Shown here: piece after piece, positions 12,148 through 22,640 of the stretch
Layout: each line of letters begins with the position of its first letter
Position numbering within the stretch: position 1 is the first letter of the stretch
Source of the DNA: Sphaeroforma sirkka
Taxonomy: Eukaryota; Opisthokonta; Ichthyosporea; Ichthyophonida
Direction of reading: 5' to 3'
DNA: 64,000 bases
Assembly (NCBI GenBank): GCA_001586965.3
Contig: LUCW03001630.1
Location: 63,501-127,500, forward strand
Position numbers and translations under genes: made by a program
The notes under the pieces: model-generated
Seen by the model: the letters and a program-made list of their open reading frames with translations, nothing else
Database searches by the model: none
What the model was told of the DNA's origin: nothing

Positions 12148-12500
12148 ATGAATGAAGTTACTGTGTTAGCAAGAAAACCTGTGTTTGGTTATTGAAACGA
12201 TTGCTTGGAATTCATCGGCAATCGCCATTGCGTAATGATGAGGTGACGATATACCTTTCCTCTGATTTGATACCGGATGAAAAACCAATGCAGAGGTCTA
12301 TACCAAGACTCTTTTGGCATTTGAGACTCAACAATCGATATCTATGATGGATAAGGCCGTACAACATATGGAAGGGGTTGTCAAGCAGAGCAACAACTTA
12401 GGGCTGCTGACACATGTGCAAAAAGCTAAGAAGATAATTTTTCTAATTGGGCTACTACCTGGAAAAAAAAAATGGAATTTTTCTTAGAGTGGGTTGATTC
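12148..12500 (+). pseudogene. Second gag remnant of the element A family
   Basis: An ATG at 12148, at the same distance from the LTR as in element A, opens a stretch that resembles the start of the element A gag (GTTTGGTTATTGAAACGATTG against CCCAACTGTTGAAACGACTG). Stops appear within 20 codons. The similarity fades by about 12500. It indicates a tandem LTR-gag-pol-LTR-gag arrangement produced by recombination or repeated insertion. Confidence 0.55.
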
Positions 12501-12766
12501 GTCTATAAGCGATGGTCTAGTCTAGACGGATGCGGACCATACGATTGATAGAGGCTTACGAAATATTTTTAAGGTGCCGACCAAAATCTACCAGTTCCGA
12601 ACTTGCCACCTGTATGTAGGGGACAGCTCCATACTAACTAACCGTCAGGAACTAAGCCAACCATCACTGTATAGGAGCTCGTGGACATGATACATCCTGT
12701 TAAAATATATGCTGGTGTGCACAGACTTCAAGTGTTGTGTTGCCTTTGAACTTCATAACGTTCAAT
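12501..12766. other. Degraded sequence between retroelement remnants
   Basis: No frame or motif recognised. It lies between a plus-strand gag remnant and a minus-strand pol remnant, so a junction between two insertions must be somewhere here. Confidence 0.4.
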
Positions 12767-13206
12767 CTAGTAGAGTGGAATCTCTGAATCTTTGACCCTG
12801 TTAAAGAAGATCTCAGAAGAGGTCCACTTGGTTGTTCCAATGAGACCTATACGACATATTATAGTATGTATCCAGGGCGACTTCTGGACCGCTTGGATAC
12901 CCTGATATAGGAAAGTATCTACTTCCCTATCTAAATATATTGGCTCGCATTGTATCATACTTATTATTTTATTGAGCCATGGATCTTCACTCCGTAATGG
13001 GCAATACAACGTGATGGTATCTTTGTGTATATGAACATAATTCAATAATTGGGCAATTAACTGCCATGGTGGATTAGCCTACGCATTATGTTTGGGAAGG
13101 TCTAGTTGAAAGGCGTCTCCTAAAGGATGATTTAAAGTCCTGTAATTGTTTAGTTATGCATTATGATGTGCAGCAAACATGTCAATTGTATGCGGCCCAA
13201 ATATCT
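12767..13206 (-). pseudogene. Pol remnant C with NPPW domain (Ty3/gypsy)
   Basis: Reading down the minus strand from 13206, the sequence encodes FGPHTIDMFAAHHNA, a stop, LNNYRTLNHPLGDAFQLDL, another stop, then NPPWQLIAQLL (NPPW at 13064-13075). An open stretch to 12767 follows, with CPLRSEDPWLNKI and WIHTIICRIG. This matches the extra domain of elements A and B along its length. The remnant is cut off precisely at 13207, the border of the element B LTR, so element B inserted into it. The missing upstream half is not found next to the other end of element B. Confidence 0.75.
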
Positions 13207-13454
13207 TGTAGTAAGTATACGCGAGATAACTGTATCTCAACGTTCTCCCTCCTCAGGGAGGGGGACGTTGTTCATTTATTAGTAATTATAAACAGTAATC
13301 CTAAAATGACTGACTCTTAAATGAGTCATTAGTCATGTGCTGTAAAACCAGCAAAACCCTAAAACCCAGTTTATCAGATTATTCTGATAAACTGTAAAAC
13401 TTGTAATAAACCTAAAATAATCAAATAAATATAAGTACTTGTATTCTGACCACA
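13207..13454 (-). repeat. 3' LTR of element B
   Basis: Begins TGTAGTAAGT and ends TCTGACCACA on the plus strand, giving TGTGGTCAGA...ACTTACTACA in coding orientation. It contains a run of inverted repeats: GAGATA/TATCTC at 13223-13238, CAACGT/ACGTTG around a CCCTCC/GGAGGG core at 13239-13270, ATGACT-GACTC/GAGTC-ATT-AGTCAT at 13306-13336, TGCTG/CAGCA at 13338-13353, and a perfect 12-bp stem at 13367-13394. Confidence 0.92.
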
Positions 13455-13470
13455 ACCCCCCCCAAACTGA
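13455..13470 (-). other. Polypurine tract of element B
   Basis: Minus strand reads TTTGGGGGGGGT immediately before the 3' LTR. A purine run in this place primes plus-strand DNA synthesis in LTR retroelements. Confidence 0.6.
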
Positions 13471-13539
13471 AGCACTGAACAAAGCAGTGTGCCAGTTTCA
13501 GAGATGATAAGAATAGCATAGTACCTTATGTGCTGGCAT

Positions 13540-13690
13540 TATCCTCGAGAGCTAGAGCATTGTGCTGGCATTTATCCTCGAGAGCTAGAGCATTGTGCTG
13601 GCATTTATCCTCGAGAGCTAGAGCATTGTGCTGGCATTTATCCTCAGAGAGCTAGAGCATTGTGCTGGCATTTTACCTCAGAGAGCTAGA
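13540..13690. repeat. 33-bp minisatellite in the element B 3' region
   Basis: Four to five copies of a unit with GTGCTGGCATTTATCCTCGA followed by GAGCTAGAGCATT. The later copies carry small insertions. Confidence 0.85.
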
Positions 13691-13904
13691 GGACCCGATG
13701 TGTACGTCTCGAGCGACCCGTCGTGTTTGAATTCTTGAAGCTACTGTTCATCTGTGTCAGCATATAGGAGTTTGGCAAGTACAATATAGGACTGTATTTG
13801 TGTCGGAGAAAAACTGCCAGTGGCAGAAACCGTGCAAACCATTAACCCGCTGTTTCAAAACAATGCCCAAGGAGTTGTTTGATTGATTTCGCTGTGTTAT
13901 ACTC

Positions 13905-14135
13905 CGAAGCAAGAGTGGCTCATTTAACCTCGCGAGCTTGAGCCACTGACGATTTTCCTCGCGAGCTCGAGTGCTAACCGTTTATTCTCGCGAGCTCGAG
14001 TGGCTGGTTTATACTCGGGAGCTAGAGTTGCTGGTTTATACTCGGGAGCTAGAGTCGCTGCTTTTTTATACTCAAGAGCTCGAGTGGCTGGTTTATACTC
14101 GGGAGCTAGAGTTGCTGGTTTATGCTCCAGAGCTT
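13905..14135. repeat. 27-bp minisatellite with GAGCTCGAG-type core, element B 3' region
   Basis: About eight units of the form CTGGTTTATACTCGGGAGCT plus AGAGTTG, with the core varying between CTCGCGAGCTCGAG and CTCGGGAGCTAGAG. The core is close to palindromic and is related to the core of the 33-bp array just upstream. The array lies between the stop of the chromodomain and the 3' LTR. Confidence 0.85.
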
Positions 14136-14177
14136 GAGCTCGATATCCGAGAACAAAGTTATATTGAAGATAAAGTA

Positions 14178-17100
14178 TTAGAACTGTGCACGTTGGCGCT
14201 TACGTGTCCGTGTCTGCGAAGCTTTGTGGTAGGCCGCGATATCGTTGGCATCATCAAAAGCTTCTGCTGTTTCCCACGTTGGTTCGCCTTCTCGCCATCT
14301 CACCAGGTATTCTAATTTCCCCGTCTCATCATTCGTACGATGTGTGATAATATGGCGAAACTCAACCCCTCCTTCGGTCCATAAGTCTTCGTTAATTGGT
14401 GGGTCTGTGCGTCTATGCACTAAACGGAGGAGTTCCACCCGTACCGGTTTGGTCTTGAATTCTGGTGGGGCGGAACCATCCTTGTTCGCTAACTCGTAGC
14501 GTTGGCCGTGTCTAGCTTTGACTACATATGGTCCAAACAATGGCCGCATAGCCTTCGTTGTTCGGCCTTCTGATCGTACCATGACCACATCTCCTTCGTC
14601 GAAATGTACCAAGTCGTGAGCATGCAGGCGGTCAAATGTCGTCGTAAGCTTGCCTGTATACTTCTTGGTAATGTGGTGGAGGGTCGGCAATATAGTGTCC
14701 TGTAACTGGTCTAATCGTTGTGCCCAGGTGTCATTCGTCATTGGCTGAGAATCCGGTAACTCGTCCGTGAAATCGGCGAACGGAACATGGCGGCGGCCAA
14801 AGTACACGCTAAACGGTGCACTCTTATGGCGACGGATATCCGAAGGTTCTGGTATAGCATCGTAAACGGAAGGCGTTCGTCCCATCGAAGGGGAACTGCC
14901 TCACAGCATTGTCGAATAGAACGTGTAATCTCCTTGTGACGTCGTTCTGCCGCGCCCAGCACTTGGGGTCGATATGGTGGAGACACCTTATGTAGCATCC
15001 CCACTTCCTGGACCAGAAGCTCCACTAACTTGTTGGTGAACTCCTTCCCCATGTCTGTTTGGATTTTACGGGGAAACCATGTTCGCCCAAAAATCTCTAT
15101 GAGTGTCTGTGTCGTGGTTTCCTTTGTCTTGTCCGGTGTGGCTCGAAGGATAGAATAGCCTGTGGCGATGTCTAAGACGTGAAGAATATAATTGTTCTTG
15201 CGTCTGGACTCCAGTGGCATCGGGATGTAGTCCACTTGAATATGGTCCCACGGGTAGCGTGCATCGATGCTAATCATCGGGTGGAAACCTTTACGAAGTG
15301 TGTCCTGTCCCAAACATGTGCCACATTGCCGCTTAACTTCTGTGGCTAACTCAAGTGCCCCTGGCCAAATGTGACCGTTCTGACGAAGTTGTTGGACTGT
15401 GTCCGCCGCCCCATGATGTCCTTGTTCGTGTTGCGCTTGCGTGAGTTGCGTACGACGCTGTTTCTCCGCCGGACTCGCTTGTGCAAACGCCGGTTGACCC
15501 TCTGCATCTGCCAGTGCCACTGAGATTTCTCGCGCTGTGTCTAAGCACATGACATATTTTGTATGCTTTGGTTCTGCAAAACCAAGTCGCTGTGAAAACA
15601 GCGGGTCCAGTTTGAATCCATTGGGAGGACCCACCCGTGCTACTACGGTATGACCCCATGGTGTCTTCCCACATGCGTACTTAGCGTACTTGAGGAACGT
15701 GTGTGGTGTCCGTGGTACCAGCACCGGTTCTGTCTGCAATAACTGCTTGAACAGGTCGAACCATGGTGCTCTTGGTACCCATGGTAGACATACTGTGGCC
15801 CGTGCGCCGTCGGCTCGTATCTTGCGTAACATCCTGTGTATCTGTTCCCAAGGCGGGTTCATCCATCCATCGACTATCGACCAGTCGTGGGCAAACGCTC
15901 CTTCCCCATCATCCTTCGTCCAGAACCGAGGAAGCTGAGCGTTGGTTGGGTCCGCAAATACATCTATGTCATTCGGTCCAAAGTGTTGTTGCGCTTGTTC
16001 AAAGTAACTAGGGAATAACTGCCAGCCGTCTGTATACATTACTTCGAGTTCGTCCTGCTCCGCTGCTGTCCCTCGTGTACTCTACTTAACATGTCCGGGA
16101 GCACATTTGTCTCTCCTGGTATATGCGATATGGTAAAGTTGAATGGCGCGATGATATGATGCCATCTCTGAAGCATCGGATTAAGCTTGAGCTGTGTGTT
16201 CATATACACAAGGGCCTTGTGGTCCGTGAAGACCGCAAACCGTTGCCCATCCAAGTATTCCCTGAAATGTGTCAGTCCATATACCAATGCCAGTAACTCC
16301 TTCATAGGTGTGGCGTAGTTCTGTTGCGCATGGTTCAGAGTCTTACTAAAGAACATTAAGTAATGTTTCTTACCGTTGACCCATTGGAATAGCGCTCCCC
16401 TAAACCGTAATCGCTAGCGTCGGTTTCCAAGTTCAGAGGAATGCCGTCGACCGGAAAGTGTAACGCCACAGCATTCACCACTGCGTCCTTCATTGCCTGC
16501 CACGCCTGTGCATGTCTCTCCTCCCAACGATCACCTATCAACTCCTTTGGTTTGAGTTTGCAAAATTCGCGCAAGGGTGCAACCGTGTGCGCGAAATTAG
16601 GCAGATGTTCGTGGAGGTAATTTGCTAATCCCAACGCCGAGGCTATATCTTTGTATCGTTGTGGTGTGGGCCAGTCGATCAGCTTGGCCTGCTTTTCATG
16701 GTCAATGTCAATGCCTTGTGCCGATACTTTCTTTCCTAGGATCATGACTTCGGAGATAGCGAAGTGGCACTTGGCAGGGTTAAGCTTAAAACTGTGGTAT
16801 GTTAAGCGTTGTATCACCTTCTGCACCGTCCTAACGTGTTCGTCATAACCGTCACTGGCGATAACTATGTCATCGATATAGTGGTGAACCGGTAAGCCAT
16901 CAAGTATTGTACTCAAGGTACGTTGAAACTGCTGCGTGAGTACATGAAGACCGAACGGTGCTGATGTGAACGAGTACTGATAACGTTCGTGTGTAAAACT
17001 AAATAAGTATTGTGAGTCTGGATGGATGGGCAGCCTGTGGTATGCAGCCGATATGTCCAGCGTCGTGTAGTACTTCTTACTCTTGAGGCGAGATATGAGT

Positions 17101-17918
17101 TCGTTGACCTTGGGGATCAGGAACTGGTCACCAGGAATAAGCGCGTTAACGGCACGCATGTCTAAACACACGCGTACCTTCTTGACGTTGCCTTCCGCAT
17201 CGAATGTCGGTACCGCAAGGAGAGGAAGATTAACAGTCGTTGGTGTCGTTCGTTTCGTGATCACCAAATCCGTCAACCACTTCTTCACTTGTTCATCCAC
17301 ATAGGGGAGCCATCGATCGGATACGAAGTTACGCGCCGATCGCCGCATCTGCAACGCTTGTTCATGGGTTACTGGGATGGTTACCTCACTCCCTTCCAGA
17401 CGACAGCGCGCGTTGTCGGCAATTTTCGCATTGGCTTCCAAATCCTGTGCCAACCGTTCGCGTACATCGACGGGTTCCGTCGTGTTAGGTGCCTGTCGGC
17501 GTGGTATGGGTTCGAGGAGCTCTTCTAGTTCTGTGGGGTCTATTGGTGCAAGTGGCGATTGGATACCGCCTATGTATAGGCCCAAGCCTTTCAACATATC
17601 TTGCCCCACTATAACATCTATACCCGTCGGCAAGTTCATCAATTCTAATGAACCGTCGATAATTCTGGTACCGTACCTTATAGGTACCACTTCCGTCGTC
17701 CCCAGTCGAGGAGTTCGCACCGCCTTGTCAGCTAAATATATAAATGACCCAGGTGGTGCCGGAGTTATTGGTCGGCCAAGGAGGTCTGCGGATGTCTGTG
17801 AGATACAACTTCTATTTGCTCCCGTGTCTATCAAGGCTTTGAACGTACGTCCGTTGATTTGTACTTGAATATAGACTCGGTTGTCTGACGTCAGCAATGG
17901 GTCTTGTATTGCCATCAC
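14178..17918 (-). pseudogene. Element B pol (protease-RT-RNase H-NPPW-integrase-chromodomain)
   Basis: Pol starts near 17918. Protease has ALIDTGANRS and reverse transcriptase has VHHYIDDIVIAS, with YIDD at 16869-16880 intact. RNase H begins with LETDASDYGLG. Near 16395 a G run one base short breaks the frame, and RNase H resumes at 16356. A second short G run near 16060 causes another shift, and the frame from 16039 holds the NPPW domain, the integrase finger (HEQGHHGA...CGTCLGQD) and the catalytic core (QVDYIPM, QTDMGKEF, GAAERRHKEI). A third shift near 14855 leads to the GPY/F module (FGPYVVKARHG) and a chromodomain (EYLVRWREGEPTWETAEAF), ending at 14178. Two of the breaks lie in homopolymers and may be sequencing errors. 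Confidence 0.88.
15560..16039 (-). other. NPPW (adenine methyltransferase-like) domain in element B pol
   Basis: Located between RNase H and the integrase finger, as in element A. Key segments in order are HFGPNDIDVFADPTNAQLPR, DGWMNPPWEQIHRMLRKI (NPPW at 15848-15859), ATVCLPWVPRAPWFDLF and WGHTVVARVGPP. The layout of an acidic DxFA strand, NPPW and a following hydrophobic strand with P-W fits the MT domain reported in DIRS elements. Element B otherwise has the integrase and chromodomain of a chromovirus rather than the tyrosine recombinase of DIRS. Confidence 0.62.
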
Positions 17919-18820
17919 TGGGCGCTTCTTTCTCGCCCCACTGACGTTGCTGTTGTTGGCGCAGGTTCGTACTTAATCGGTCCTGTCTATTCTTCACCGC
18001 CTGCTTACCTTGAGGATTCTGTCTGGCTAATACTTGTTCATGTGCGAACTCTTGAAAAGTTGGTGTGTTCTCACTGGCAGACAGAGTATCATCCTCCTCG
18101 GTTGAACTGTCCTCTGACCCTGGTGATTTGTACCCAAGTCCATAAAACGGACGCTCACAGCCTTGAATTCGGAAGGTAGGGTTGTCTTCGTCCTCTGGTA
18201 CTGCCTGTACCCGTTCGTGTGCGTCAGAAGAACTCTCCTTAGCGGCCGGCCCCTATTGTAGTTCGTCCGGCGTTTATGCGCTGTAACCTCTGTTCGTATT
18301 TTTTCAAAGAGAGACTGCTGTTGTGTCATCAGCTCCGTGAGTTTCTGAGCTGTCGATTGTTCCCGTGCCGTTTCCTTGTTGTTGGTACGGTTCCGGTGAC
18401 GCTTCCGCTTGTTAGGTGGGAGGCGTGGTGGGTCATTACTGGGAAATAAGGCCCCTGGAGTATCCCGAGACGAACGAGGGGACAGCCCTTCACTGGCTAC
18501 CTGTTCACCAATAAAAGTCTGACTACTGTCCGCACGCAGGTTGGGTACTTCCTTGGTCTCCCCTCGAATATGACATCCTCGTCAGATTGTGCAGGTCCAT
18601 TTTTTGTTTGCTGTTGGTGGCTGCTTGTCGTCCGCGGAAATAATGTGTGGAGCCCCAAGATGTGTCTGTTGTTGCCCCTCCAGTGCCTGACCTGAGTACG
18701 GAGCGGAGCGTTCCGTACAGGACTGACGACGTTTAGTTCCACGTCGGTCGATATCATCTTCCTTGCGGCGCTCAGGATTCAAGAGTTGCTGTCTACGACT
18801 TTGGCGGGGGTAGGACATGG
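17812..18820 (-). pseudogene. Element B gag region
   Basis: The region starts at ATG 18820 (MSYPRQSRRQQLL), is rich in Arg, Gln and Glu, and changes frame at least twice. Its last open part (to 17812) ends in RPIADVRQPSLYSSTN and overlaps the pol start by about 107 bases. Pol lies in the +1 frame relative to gag, which would suit Ty3-style +1 frameshifting. No CCHC knuckle was found. Gag identity rests on position and composition. Confidence 0.55.
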
Positions 18821-20095
18821 TTGGTGAGTTGTTTGTCAATGGAGAACTAGAAATGTGTGCGAATGAACTGATAGAGTACTGAATATAAATATCCATTTTC
18901 TATTAAATTTCATCCTTCAAACACATAACGTCTCGACATCGATCTCCGAGGAACTCGTGGGTTCCCTCGTGACTGTTTTATTTCCTACACTAACATAAGT
19001 AGTGTGGATAGTCTATATACTCTAACACTACCAGCTGTCTTACTCTTCATCCCACAATAACATATGGTTGAGTGCCTCATTAGTCGGAGCCACTTCTTGT
19101 TCTACTCCTCGCCAGCTCTTACTCCGGCCTAATGACGGCCTATTCGCAGGACCCTGTTGGGAACTTCCCTCATCGCTCCTCTTTTACTCTTCTTACCCGT
19201 GATGTCCTTGTCATGTGCTGTTGCGGTTGTTGGAATATGCTTCTTGATCTAAGAACGATTGCTCGTTATTGCACTCCTAAACTAAGCTGCCGTCAACCAC
19301 ACCTTCTGTGCATACTGTTGATCCTCTCCGTTGACCTGATTTTTCTGGAAGTTCTAGTGATTTGAGTGTGTTCGCATATCATTTTCACAATTTAACCTTG
19401 TATTTACTTGCATCGTTCGTGTTATGTGCGCTCCCACCCTTATATGCTCCTAATAACTCACAGGTGCTTACTTGTGTCTCTGTATGCTTCCTAATATCCC
19501 ATTCTGAAAACTTTTGTAAAATAATCTAGTATGCCGCTGATTCTTTGCGTCATCGTACTAACCGAGTCGGTACTAACCATGTACATCTCCCATCTCTATT
19601 ACCCTACTGTGGATCCTAAAGAACTTTCTTCTAACAACTTCTTAAATACAATTTAAGCTCATTAGCTTGCAATACGATTTGTACTTGTCTCACACTGAAA
19701 ACAACCTTCCTACCTGTACTCACACATGACTACTTATCTGTGGATTCTGACTGATTGTCTGATTTCGTCATTTGATCGTCGTGAGACTTTCCTTGTTGAC
19801 CCTGGTTAATGTTCTGCTTGATTGGAATGTTCGCTCTTCGGGTTCACTCGTATTAGTAGATTCTTTCTTCATCCTCGTCGTCCACACGTCGTTAATCCAA
19901 TCTAAATCGTTCAATTCAATCTAAATCGTTCGGATAATCTAAATCGTTCAATTTGATGCGACATTCTCTGTTCGCATTGTCTTTCAATTGTTTTACTTAT
20001 AACAAAAAAATATATGCCAGCTACTGACTAATTCATATTCTGTAGCTTTCTCTGTAATTACTAATAAACTAACAACTTCTATGGTAAGTTAAAAA
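18821..20095 (-). other. Element B leader between 5' LTR and gag
   Basis: About 1.27 kb without a convincing long frame. Near 19890-19950 the motif TCTAAATCGTTC is repeated three times. The sequence just inside the 5' LTR (TTTTTAACTTACCATAGAAG on the minus strand) is where a primer-binding site should be, but I do not recognise a tRNA match. Confidence 0.5.
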
Positions 20096-20343
20096 TGTAG
20101 TAAGTATACGCGAGATAACTGTATCTCAACGTTCTCCCTCCTCAGGGAGGGGGACGTTGTTCATTTATTAGTAATTATAAACAGTAATCCTAAAATGACT
20201 GACTCTTAAATGAGTCATTAGTCATGTGCTGTAAAACCAGCAAAACCCTAAAACCCAGTTTATCAGATTATTCTGATAAACTGTAAAACTTGTAATAAAC
20301 CTAAACTAATCAAATAAATCTAAGTACTTGTATTCTGACCACA
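20096..20343 (-). repeat. 5' LTR of element B
   Basis: Direct repeat of 13207-13454 with about two differences (AAACTAATC for AAAATAATC, and ATCTAAG for ATATAAG). The same chain of inverted repeats is present. Confidence 0.92.
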
Positions 20344-20732
20344 TTGCTCAAATTACTCCCAAGAGTTGAGTTATCACTTAACTGACTTCCGAGAGCAGAT
20401 TAAACTTCTCAATCGATTCCCGAGAGTAGATGAAGCCTGTCAACCGCGACATTCTAATAATAGCTACGGTTCTATGTGAGTCACAACCTATGCGAAAAGG
20501 CATCATGTGATCATCATGAGATTTAGTTGCAGAAAAGTTGAAATAGAAAAGCATCGAAGTGTTAAAGTGTTCCGCATATGGTTTCTCATACTGACCATAC
20601 GAGTTTTTACCCTGGCCAGCCCAAGCGGCTGAACACTAGCACAAACACTTCAGGTATAAAACCAAAGGTGAAGTCAGAAATAAATATATACAATTGCACT
20701 TTATTTAAAGTCTACTACATTGTACTCTAACA
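20344..20732 (+). repeat. LTR-like repeat, plus orientation (family F)
   Basis: This stretch is the reverse complement of 27540-27905 with scattered differences. Shared blocks include GAAAAGGCATCATGTGATCA, GCATCGAAGTGTTAAAGTGT and CACTTTATTTAAAGTCTACT. It ends TCTAACA at 20732. It directly abuts the element B LTR and interrupts the gag-like frame that reads toward it from 21533. A partial third copy lies at 34788-34950. Confidence 0.75.
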
Positions 20733-21533
20733 ATCCCAGTTGGGTAAAGGTGGCGAAAGATTTTTACCTGGCTCTGGGTCTATAATACCCTCAAGGTCGG
20801 GCGACTCATGGCCGGGCGTTAGAACAGGCGAATAATTAGCCTGGAGTTCTGGTGGTAGTGCCTCGTAAGGTATAGATACGCTGAACACATATGGGTCAAT
20901 TGCCACAGGTGCGGTGTTCAGATCCTTACGCTTTTCGGGCGTAATTGCCAGCCGACGTTCTGTCCACTTCTGTAGGGCTTCAGTAGTGCCCGGAGAAACA
21001 TGCTCGCGTAAGTGCTGTGTGTGTTTTCCTGATCCATACATTCGATCTACATGTTCCACAGTCATGCCTTTCATAAGGGCGGCTATCTGAGTCTTAAGAT
21101 CAGTATTTTCAGTAGCAAACTTACTTATGCGTGTTGGCTCAGTGGTCTCGGATGTAGATTCGGGTTTGCCACTTGAGCTTGCCTCCTCTTCTGGTTCCGA
21201 TATAGGTACCTTCTGCGATTTGTCGTTGTCCCCTATAATTGGAGACCTTTCTTTCTGAATTTCATCAGAAGAATTGGTTGGGACGTCTTGAGACGTGTCC
21301 CTTGTCTCACTTCTTGGTTTCGTTAATGTAAGCTTCGAAGTTGAGGCAATAGTTGACCCTCGGGCTCTATCCGTAGGGGTAGTCTCCTTAATCGGAGTGG
21401 CTACATAATGTCGGTGACAAGTGCTTCGGCTACGGTGCGGTTTAACGCATCGACAGCGCTAGCGGCTTTTCTCTCCATTTTCTTACGTTCGGCCTTGCGT
21501 TTCTTTACAGGGGTATTGTCTTTCTTGGTCATA
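20727..21533 (-). pseudogene. Gag-like protein truncated by an LTR (element E)
   Basis: Minus-strand coding starts at ATG near 21533 (MTKKDNTPVKKRKAERKKM), hits a stop after about 45 codons, and continues in another frame through a Ser/Thr/Glu-rich segment. It ends with MKGMTVEHVDRMYGSGKHTQ and a stop at 20727-20729 that belongs to the adjoining LTR-like repeat. The basic start, low-complexity middle and closeness to LTR-like DNA suggest gag of an otherwise missing element. There is no enzymatic motif. Confidence 0.5.
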
Positions 21534-21544
21534 ATCTTAACTTA

Positions 21545-22640
21545 TGACTTCAGTCTTATACTCTTAAGGAATTTCCGTGTTTAAATTTTTTGTGTGGTAG
21601 TTATCTACCTTTACGGTTAAGTAGTCTAAGTAGTTAATACCTTTGCTAACTTTAAAATGTGTTAGTTTCGGTCTATCAAGGCGATATTAACGTCTTAGAG
21701 TAATTAAACGCTTAGATTAAGTCTAAGCATATCAAAATTTAAAAGTAAATAAACGAAAGGAGTCTTTTAGTAAAGTTAGGTATGCCTCGTGAAAACAGCA
21801 ATACTCTGAGGGATTGTGAGGCTGAGACATTGCCTATATATAACTCTCTCAGTACTGTTTCCGCCGAAGGGATTTTATTCAGTGGTTCGTTGTCGCTCTA
21901 TTAGAAACTATGGTATGTTTCGTTGGAGCGAATCCGAGAGACTCATAAAATTCTATCTTTAGAAAGAAAAAAAAATACTCTTGATGTCCATAGTTATTGC
22001 TTTAGCCAATAACTTGCCATTTTTCAAGAACTATCGACTTAGCCTTCATCAGACTGGCACATCGGGTTGGCTTCACGGAGGATAAACTAAGCAGCGCTAA
22101 TAGTCCTTAGAAACCTATGTTCGATTGAGCCACCTCGCTACCGAAGTATTCAGATATAAATAGCTTTGGAAGGTAAATATAGTTCTATTAATAGAACTAG
22201 ACTAGTTCTTATATTTGGTATTTTTACTGGGGCCTTTTAATGGCCTTGTCCAAATATCTAATATGTGAAATGGAAATGGTATTAGTTAATAAAACCGTTA
22301 AAAACCATTTAAGGAAAACTGAGTTTATGTACTTTTAAGAGTACGTTTTACGTACTACTAAGAGTACGTTTATATTACAAGATTCTAATGCGGAGGCCCG
22401 GCTTTTACATATTCATATATTGAAAATATACCAATTGCGAACATACCAAAATGTAACACATAATAACAGGTGTCATACCTGTCGATCTCAAATTTACCGC
22501 AGGAATGATGGGAGAAGCATACTCTATAACCATCTATTCAAACTTCATGCAGTTTTGCAATCGTAAACATTTGGTTCAACGTCTGTTGTAAGTACCGATT
22601 TAAGTGTATTCACGCGTGATTTAAAATTTCGTACTTTCCT
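21545..22640 (-). other. Probable leader/LTR of element E, no gene
   Basis: AT-rich noncoding DNA upstream of the gag-like frame. On the minus strand a TATATATAGG box near 21832-21841 precedes the gag start by about 300 bases, as expected for an LTR promoter. No second copy of this stretch occurs in the window, so its LTR nature is unproven. Confidence 0.35.

Larger units (their letters stand above)
13207..20343 (-). mobile_element. Element B: Ty3/gypsy chromovirus, 7.1 kb
   Basis: Two 248-bp direct LTRs (13207-13454 and 20096-20343) differ at only about two positions. They enclose gag, protease, reverse transcriptase, RNase H, an NPPW domain, integrase and chromodomain on the minus strand. 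Next to the 3' LTR is a purine tract, TTTGGGGGGGGT on the minus strand, in the place of the polypurine tract. I see no matching target-site duplication (ATATCT on the left, TTGCTC on the right). The young LTRs and few lesions suggest recent activity, but three frameshifts block a complete pol in this copy. Confidence 0.9.

Noticed and set aside
13207-13454. Hammerhead ribozyme in the element B LTR (retrozyme-like)
   Set aside because: A CTGAGGA stretch is present on the minus strand, but the GAAA core and the matching stems are missing.
13971-14315. Plus-strand 114-codon frame with YTRELE repeats
   Set aside because: It is produced by the 27-bp minisatellite, whose unit length is a multiple of three, and it overlaps the element B chromodomain on the other strand.
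17377-17868. Plus-strand 163-codon frame
   Set aside because: It is a shadow of element B pol on the minus strand.
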